Origin: CAYJFG01 sp964369405
GTDB lineage: Bacteria; Bacillota; Clostridia; Oscillospirales; Acutalibacteraceae
DNA length: 29,768 nt
Assembly: GCA_964369405.1 (NCBI GenBank)
Contig: CAYJGB010000021.1
Span: forward strand, 1-29,768
Reading direction: 5' to 3'
The stretch's first letter is position 1; each line of letters opens with the position of its first letter. This document shows, in pieces, positions 25,101-29,768 of this stretch. Made by a program: the position numbers and the translations under genes. The notes under the pieces were generated by a model. That model was not told where the DNA came from. It was given only the letters and a program-made list of their open reading frames with translations, and ran no database searches.

Positions 25101-28100
25101 TATCGTTGTTGTTAAAAACATCGTAATCCTCATTTAATTCAAGACCTGAAAATGCTATAGATTTATATTCTGTATCTTGTGTATAAGAGAAAACACTATC
25201 TACACCATTTGTTACAGTAGTATCTCCACTTACAATATTTTTATACGTTAAGTTTATTATATTTGCAACTTCTTCATCATCAGGTTTATTTATTGTGTCA
25301 CCAATTGCATCTATCGCTATATCGCTACTAGATACAGCTGTAACAGTTGTCTGTGCACCTATTGTGATTGTAGCCCCTTCTGGTTTTACAGTGTTTTTTT
25401 CATAACCACCACTTCCTATAGCAGTAGGGTAGTAATAGTCTTCACTAAATCGGTTACCACCTGTTGCTGTAACTAGTGCATTGTTAGTTATTGAAATTAT
25501 ACCACTAGAACCGAAACCGCCACCAATACCAGCTCCACCTATACCACCTGTGGCTGTTACTTGTGCATTGTCTTTTATTATAATTGTTTCATTTTCTGAA
25601 AAAAGTCCACTGCCTATGCCTGCCCCATTAGAGCCACCATTAGCTGTAACTTGTGCAGTATTACTTATTGTAATTACTCCACCACCTTCTCCATATTTTG
25701 CACTGCCAATACCTGCTCCACCAGAACCACCTGTAGATGTAACTTGTGCAGTGCCATTAATATTAATTATGCCACCGTTTCCTCTAAATCCACCACCAAT
25801 ACCGGCCGATTCTTTACCTCCTGTAGATGTTATGGTTGCGTTTGAACCAATTGTAATAGAACCACCATCTTCATAATATCCACCACCGATACCTGCTCCT
25901 TGACTACCACCAGTAGTTTCTAGCGACCCACTACCAATTATATTAACAGTAGCATTTTGTGAATATAATTTTTTAACCTGAATTCCTGCACAATTAGTAC
26001 CACTTTTTAATATGTTTTGACTATCTTCTGCAAGTGTTATATTTGCAGTAGATGTACCTTGTATGTCGAATGCACTTCTATTCTCTTTTAAAGATAAGTC
26101 AATATTTACTCCATCTAGTATGATATCATGTGTTCCACTTAAAACTGTTATTGAGTTTTCTGTTGTATCGCCTGATATAGTTACATCGCCATAATAATAT
26201 GTCCATGTTTTATTATTTCTACTATATTGTTTAAAATTGTTGATAGTTCTAAAATATATATTACTCTCATTTATGTTTAGTTTATCAGGACTATCTATTA
26301 AATTTGAATAGTTATTCAACCCACTATTAATAGTGTAATCTAATGAAAACACACCTTCATTATTTTTACCATATTGAGTTTTTTGCTCATTTAAAACATT
26401 GTATGTTTTAGTTGTGTCTAAACCAGAAAAAGCAATTGACTTATATTCTGTTTCTGGCGAATATGAAAAAATACTATCAATATTATCTGTTACAGTAGTA
26501 TTTACATTTGCAGAAACTGTAAATTCATATGATAAATGAATTATATTTGCTTTTTCTTCTCCATTAGGATTAGAAATTATATGGTCACGAGCATCTATTG
26601 CAGTGTTTCCATAAGATACTGCAGTAACTTTCGCATTGTTACCAATTGAAAGCGTAGCACCAGTTGGTTTAGCAACATTGTTAAGATAAGCACCACATCC
26701 TATAGCTGAAGAGTATATATAACCTGAATTGTCTCGGTTGCCACCTAGAGCTAAGATAGTTGGGTTTTCGCTTATTGTGATTGACCCACCTGAATGGTTG
26801 TATCCACCACCAATAGCTGCCGCATTAATACCACCAGTTACTGTAAGTTTACCGCTACCCATTATATTAACTGAAGCAGTTGTATTGTCTATAGATTGTA
26901 CTTGAATACCTGCACTATTAGAGCCACCATTTAATATATTTATACTGTTTTCTGAAAGTGATAGATTGACTATTGATGTACCTTGTATATCGAATGGACT
27001 AATATTATTTTTTGCTGATACATCTATGTTTACATTGTTTAGTATTACATTATGTTCTCCACTTAAAGATATTATTGTGTTTTCTGTAGTGACACCTGAT
27101 ATAGTTATATCACCAGTATAACTTGTCCAAGAAATATTGTTTATGCTGAACTGTTTATTGTTATTATCTGTTCTAAGATAATAATTATTTTCATCTACTT
27201 TAAGTTCTGGATTATGAATTACTGGAGTAGTCATAACTGATGTATACTTATTTAAAGCATTAGTCAGTATAAAAACATTTGAAATTTCATTACTTTCATT
27301 AGTACCTTGTTGGTCTTCACCATCTAAATTTACAACATATATTTTATTAGTATCTAATCCGGTGAAAGCAATTGATTTATAAGAAGTTGATGGTGCTAAA
27401 CTTAATATTTCTGATTGACCATCTGATATTGATGTTACTTTATTAGCCTCTACTATGTTAGTGTAAGTTAGTTCTAAAATATCAGCTAATTCTTCACCAT
27501 CAGGTTTATCTAATGTATTGTTATCATCATCTATTGCAATATCACCCTGTGATATTGCTATTACTGTTGTATTTGAGCCAATAGAAAGAGTAGCACCATT
27601 AGGTTTTGGATAGTCGACATGATAACCACCACTTCCTATAGCAGTAGGGTAGTAATAGCCGTCATTAAGTCGGTTACCACCTGTTGCTGTAACTGCTGCA
27701 TTACCACTGATTGAAATAGTTCCTCCTGAAGCATAATATCCACCACCGATACCTGCTGCATCTCCGCCACCATTTGCTGTAACTATTGCATTATCACTTA
27801 TTAGGATATTACCAGCAGAAATACGACTGCTACCACCAATACCTGCTGATTCAAAACCACCAGTGGCTGAAAGGTTACCACTACCTTTTATATTTACACT
27901 GGCAGTATTACCATTTTTAGTTTCTACTTGTAAACCTGCTTGGTATTTACCACTTTTCAGTATGTTTGTAGTGTTTTGAGCAAGTGTTAGATTTACTATA
28001 GATGTACCTTGTATGTCAAATGCACCTACTTTTGAGCGTTCAGATACATCTATATCTACATTATTTAAAATAATATCAAGTTCTCCGCTTAAAACTTTAA

Positions 28101-29768
28101 CTGAATTAGTTTTTGTAGTACCACTAATTGTCGCATTTCCTGAATATTCAGTCCATGTATTATTATCTTTGCTATATTCATTAATATACCCAATTTTTCT
28201 AAAATATATATTTGAATCACTTATAGATAATGTAATATTATGAGGTGTACTAGTTAATGAAGTAAAATTGTTTAATCCAGAACTTACAGTAAATTTAGTT
28301 GAAGTTACATTGTTTTTGTCAATTCCTTGTTGATAAACATCTTCTAATAATGCATAATATGTATCACCTGGATTTACTCCAGAAAACGCAATTGATTTAT
28401 ATTCTCTTTCTGGAGTATATGTAAAAGTTTTATTTGCTCCATCAGTAATTGTTGTTTTGGAATTTCCAGAAAGTATTTCTTTATATGATACTTGTATTAT
28501 ATCTGCAAAATCTTCATTAGTTGGCTTAGATATAGTGCCATTAGAGTTTTCAATAGCATATTGATGTGAAGAAACTGATATTATCTCAGCGTTTTCACCA
28601 ATAGTGATTGTGGAACTACCGTGTCTAGGAAATCTACTTGTATATCCTCCACTTCCAATACCATAAGCGTTTTCGATATTTTCATCATAAGTAAAATCAC
28701 CACCAGATACAGCCGTTATTTTCGCATCCCCTGTAATGTTAATTTCGCCACCAGAACTTGAAAAACCTCCACCAATAGCTGCTGAATTTCCATCACCCAA
28801 TATACCTGATATAGCTGTAATTATACCACCACTTATGTTTGTTTTAATATAATTAATACCGTCACAACGTCCACTGCCAATAGCTGCTCCATCACCACCA
28901 CCAGTTGCATGAATTGTACCGCCAGTTATATTTATCGTACCAGATGTATCGCCATATTCTCCCATATATCCACCACCAATACCAGCTGAATTACCACCGC
29001 CAAATGCTGTAATTGTACCACCACTTATACTGATTTCACCAATTGATGTTCCTTTATACCCTGAGCCGATACCAGCCGAACAATGATAATTCATCTCTGC
29101 ATTTATAACGCCACCATCTATATTGATTATGCCAGCAGAGCTATATAGTTCGCCACCAATACCTGCTCCGTATTCACCAGCAATAACATCTAATGCACCG
29201 CTACCGTCAATGTTAACAGTAGCAATATGACCATATCTTGCTTCAACCTGTATAGCAGCTCTATTTTCTCCACTTTTTAGGCTGTTATTAGTGCCTTCTA
29301 AAAGGTTTAAATTTACTATTGAATCTCCATCAATATCAAATGCACATCTATATTTGTGATTTGATACATCGATATTTAAGTTAGATAAATTTATAGTATG
29401 TTCGCCACTTAATACTGTAACTGTATTCGATGTTGTCGTTCCAGTTATAGATATTTCATTTACATATGTAGTCCATTCACCATCACCTTGTTTATACTCT
29501 TTGTTGGCGCCATTAGTTTGAATTAATATGCTACCATTTGCTATGTCTAATAAAACAACAGTTTCATTTTTATTTACTTCTACAGTTGCCTTTTCTGTTG
29601 CCTCTTGTGTTGGAGGTTGTGTTTCTTCCTGCGTCACTTGCTCAGTTTCTTTTTCAGTCACTGGTTGTGTTTCTTGAACGGTTGTTGGTTGTGTTGTAGT
29701 TTGTTCTACTACGTTGCCATTTCCGTCTATTATGTTTACTTGAGCTGTGTCAGCAATTTGTATATTAT
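22114..29768 (-). CDS. Giant modular beta-solenoid surface protein (5' end outside window)
   Basis: At least 2550 residues are visible, and the frame is open to the right edge; the GTG at 29661 is an internal valine codon, since in-frame sequence continues upstream without a start. Order from the N-terminal side: end of an unknown domain (IADTAQVNIIDGNGNVVEQ), a Thr/Pro/Gln/Glu linker, six repeated modules, then a C-terminal region of about 270 residues. Each module has an opening strand (IxFR...EYS...W), VTISGTT, LSGxHDIILNxVNIDVS, AFDIQGTSIVNLTLAE, an array of AGIGGG turns, an ATLSIGSNA cap, and a linking EYKSIAFSGLD domain. The opening part resembles Cthe_2159-type right-handed beta-helix carbohydrate-binding domains. 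No LPXTG signal or terminal membrane helix ends the protein. Probably a polysaccharide- or mucin-binding adhesin; inferred. Confidence 0.88.
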   Translation of the reverse strand, partial: NIQIADTAQVNIIDGNGNVVEQTTTQPTTVQETQPVTEKETEQVTQEETQPPTQEATEKATVEVNKNETVVLLDIANGSILIQTNGANKEYKQGDGEWTTYVNEISITGTTTSNTVTVLSGEHTINLSNLNIDVSNHKYRCAFDIDGDSIVNLNLLEGTNNSLKSGENRAAIQVEARYGHIATVNIDGSGALDVIAGEYGAGIGGELYSSAGIINIDGGVINAEMNYHCSAGIGSGYKGTSIGEISISGGTITAFGGGNSAGIGGGYMGEYGDTSGTINITGGTIHATGGGDGAAIGSGRCDGINYIKTNISGGIITAISGILGDGNSAAIGGGFSSSGGEINITGDAKITAVSGGDFTYDENIENAYGIGSGGYTSRFPRHGSSTITIGENAEIISVSSHQYAIENSNGTISKPTNEDFADIIQVSYKEILSGNSKTTITDGANKTFTYTPEREYKSIAFSGVNPGDTYYALLEDVYQQGIDKNNVTSTKFTVSSGLNNFTSLTSTPHNITLSISDSNIYFRKIGYINEYSKDNNTWTEYSGNATISGTTKTNSVKVLSGELDIILNNVDIDVSERSKVGAFDIQGTSIVNLTLAQNTTNILKSGKYQAGLQVETKNGNTASVNIKGSGNLSATGGFESAGIGGSSRISAGNILISDNAIVTANGGGDAAGIGGGYYASGGTISISGNAAVTATGGNRLNDGYYYPTAIGSGGYHVDYPKPNGATLSIGSNTTVIAISQGDIAIDDDNNTLDKPDGEELADILELTYTNIVEANKVTSISDGQSEILSLAPSTSYKSIAFTGLDTNKIYVVNLDGEDQQGTNESNEISNVFILTNALNKYTSVMTTPVIHNPELKVDENNYYLRTDNNNKQFSINNISWTSYTGDITISGVTTENTIISLSGEHNVILNNVNIDVSAKNNISPFDIQGTSIVNLSLSENSINILNGGSNSAGIQVQSIDNTTASVNIMGSGKLTVTGGINAAAIGGGYNHSGGSITISENPTILALGGNRDNSGYIYSSAIGCGAYLNNVAKPTGATLSIGNNAKVTAVSYGNTAIDARDHIISNPNGEEKANIIHLSYEFTVSANVNTTVTDNIDSIFSYSPETEYKSIAFSGLDTTKTYNVLNEQKTQYGKNNEGVFSLDYTINSGLNNYSNLIDSPDKLNINESNIYFRTINNFKQYSRNNKTWTYYYGDVTISGDTTENSITVLSGTHDIILDGVNIDLSLKENRSAFDIQGTSTANITLAEDSQNILKSGTNCAGIQVKKLYSQNATVNIIGSGSLETTGGSQGAGIGGGYYEDGGSITIGSNATITSTGGKESAGIGGGFRGNGGIININGTAQVTSTGGSGGAGIGSAKYGEGGGVITISNTAQVTANGGSNGAGIGSGLFSENETIIIKDNAQVTATGGIGGAGIGGGFGSSGIISITNNALVTATGGNRFSEDYYYPTAIGSGGYEKNTVKPEGATITIGAQTTVTAVSSSDIAIDAIGDTINKPDDEEVANIINLTYKNIVSGDTTVTNGVDSVFSYTQDTEYKSIAFSGLELNEDYDVFNNNDKQIYIEDSNEIDTFTIKNNGINNFKLVQYPASYNPNLNLINGSIELRNNNGLNEYKQGTAENWITYFGTVTITQSNYTSRSTTNTITVQSGDHDILLNGININVLFYNNVSAFDIQGSSAITLTLAEGSKNTLISGSNAAGLQVQTAAVSIKGSGELIANGGSQGAGIGGGASGNGGTISISETVKVTATGGLNGAGIGGGANGNGATLSIGSNAVVTAVSNGDIAIDAINNTISSPSDEEIANIILLTYKNKVDANKETIVTDNNDSIFSYAPKTEYNSIAFSGVKLNGEYNVYNDTIKQTFLDNETFNVTFSIVNSGINIFNSVQVLENLVNLDLINGNIEFRGDDNSCEYRQGEESVWVAYKGSVTISQSNYETRYTNYTITVESGTHDIILNGVHIYANNYYSAPIKISGSAIVNLSLPEGVTNTVKGSSSEGIQLESIIDEETIPTVNIIGGGKIIASASYNNPGIGGRNRFYNGSISISDNAQVIATGGDGAAGIGGGSDTPSGTISISGNAQVTATGGGNAPGIGSGIHNITSSGSISISDNAQVTATGKYNGAGIGGGMMGNCGAISITGNAQVTAIADGNGSGIGSDMNGSTGTISIGSNAKVIAQSSYGLAIDAIDNTITKPLDEEVANVLELTYARIVYPNTKTVITAENAKVIEHLSETANYKSIAFSGLDLDTTYKVITGDNYQQGTLNSVTTDNFELSTTGLTKYTNVQNTANQARKVTFTDSTNDAVIGEAYTTSGGDVNPPKLPLLRKENYSPTFNASQLQNITEDTTLTYDRVLKSFDVASGIILENPDEMDNLTLSQTSANYDDIVRATYTGVLEVKGWKINDKIVSVTSSKIYAFYVTEDSTITPIFGNDITSVNINIGTVSYSTETDVAKLYYPIITSGYEDGTNIRYGVIRSTTQADVTEAKIAEYLADDTKETNANIVKEYTDTNVMNGDGRYNYVAVMPKNTDKSLYMQAWIEVDGTLYLTTLNEQNMSTID
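22935..29555 (-). repeat. Six tandem solenoid modules with nested AGIGGG repeats
   Basis: Approximate module bounds on the minus strand are 29555-28245, 28244-27215, 27214-26290, 26290-25005, 25005-24105 and 24105-22935. I count about 24 AGIGGG-like turns (6, 3, 2, 6, 2 and 5 per module). Each turn is a unit of about 22-30 residues in the pattern ISxNAxVTATGGxxGAGIGGG. Modules 5 and 6 share an extended strand (VTITQSNY or VTISQSNY) missing from modules 1-4. The array therefore evolved by both whole-module duplication and expansion of the inner turns. Confidence 0.85.

Noticed and set aside
25481..25876. Proline-rich open frames on the plus strand inside the giant gene (also near 23294 and 24407)
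   Set aside because: They are mirror images of the AGIGGG repeats (GGIGAG-type codons read in reverse as Pro/Ala) with no independent support.
22935..29555. Regularly spaced short repeats that might suggest a CRISPR array
   Set aside because: The repeats are degenerate, in frame, encode protein turns and have no unique spacers of constant length.
29659..29661. GTG as start codon of the giant gene
   Set aside because: In-frame coding sequence of the same Thr/Pro-rich type continues to the window edge, and there is no ribosome site before it.

Overview
The window is AT-rich DNA from a Gram-positive bacterium, most likely an anaerobic gut-type Clostridia (Lachnospirales-like). This rests on the nusA-ylxR-ylxQ-infB-rbfA-DHH operon order, a T-box in front of alaS, a zinc-type L28, a BceRS-AB-type module, strong AGGAGG ribosome sites and large AGIGGG-repeat surface proteins. 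No species call is possible from sequence reading alone.

Layout. (1) 1-928 (minus): 5' part of a secreted or membrane-anchored surface protein that runs off the left edge through a 15-nt minisatellite. (2) 1481-8020 (minus): translation/RNA operon rimP-nusA-rnpM(ylxR)-ylxQ-infB-rbfA-nrnA, with a candidate promoter at 8115-8143 and a terminator inside a dispersed repeat at its end. (3) 8285-8473 rpmB, 8598-11237 alaS behind a complete T-box leader, and 11614-12861 hflX, all minus. (4) 13096-16818 (plus): nadB-nadC, a LytTR response regulator and a GNAT acetyltransferase, closed by a second copy of the dispersed terminator repeat. (5) 17106-21571 (plus): a BceRS-like two-component system and a BceAB-like ABC transporter. 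A 44-nt palindrome between them contains an exact match to the BceR-type box. (6) 22114-29768 (minus): a giant surface protein (at least 2550 residues) of six beta-solenoid modules, with its 5' end beyond the right edge.

How the parts work together. Regions 2 and 3 are housekeeping: ribosome maturation, initiation, transcription antitermination, nanoRNA turnover and alanine charging controlled by uncharged tRNA-Ala. Region 4 supplies quinolinate phosphoribosylation for NAD, but nadA is not in the window. Region 5 looks like a self-contained peptide-antibiotic sensing and detoxification module: the transporter cooperates with the kinase, and the regulator switches on the transporter promoter through the palindrome. 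Regions 1 and 6 are cell-surface proteins and may share a layout of secreted N-terminal domain, Pro/Thr linker and repeats.

The most noteworthy items are the repeat family that carries terminator hairpins to operon ends (three hairpins, with base-pair covariation), the BceR-type operator palindrome, the six-module solenoid protein with nearly identical internal DNA segments, and a NusA whose first KH loop has lost its second glycine. Several starts were corrected: alaS, rimP, rpmB and the ABC ATPase all have longer open frames that overlap regulatory DNA, and the apparent GTG start of the giant gene is internal.
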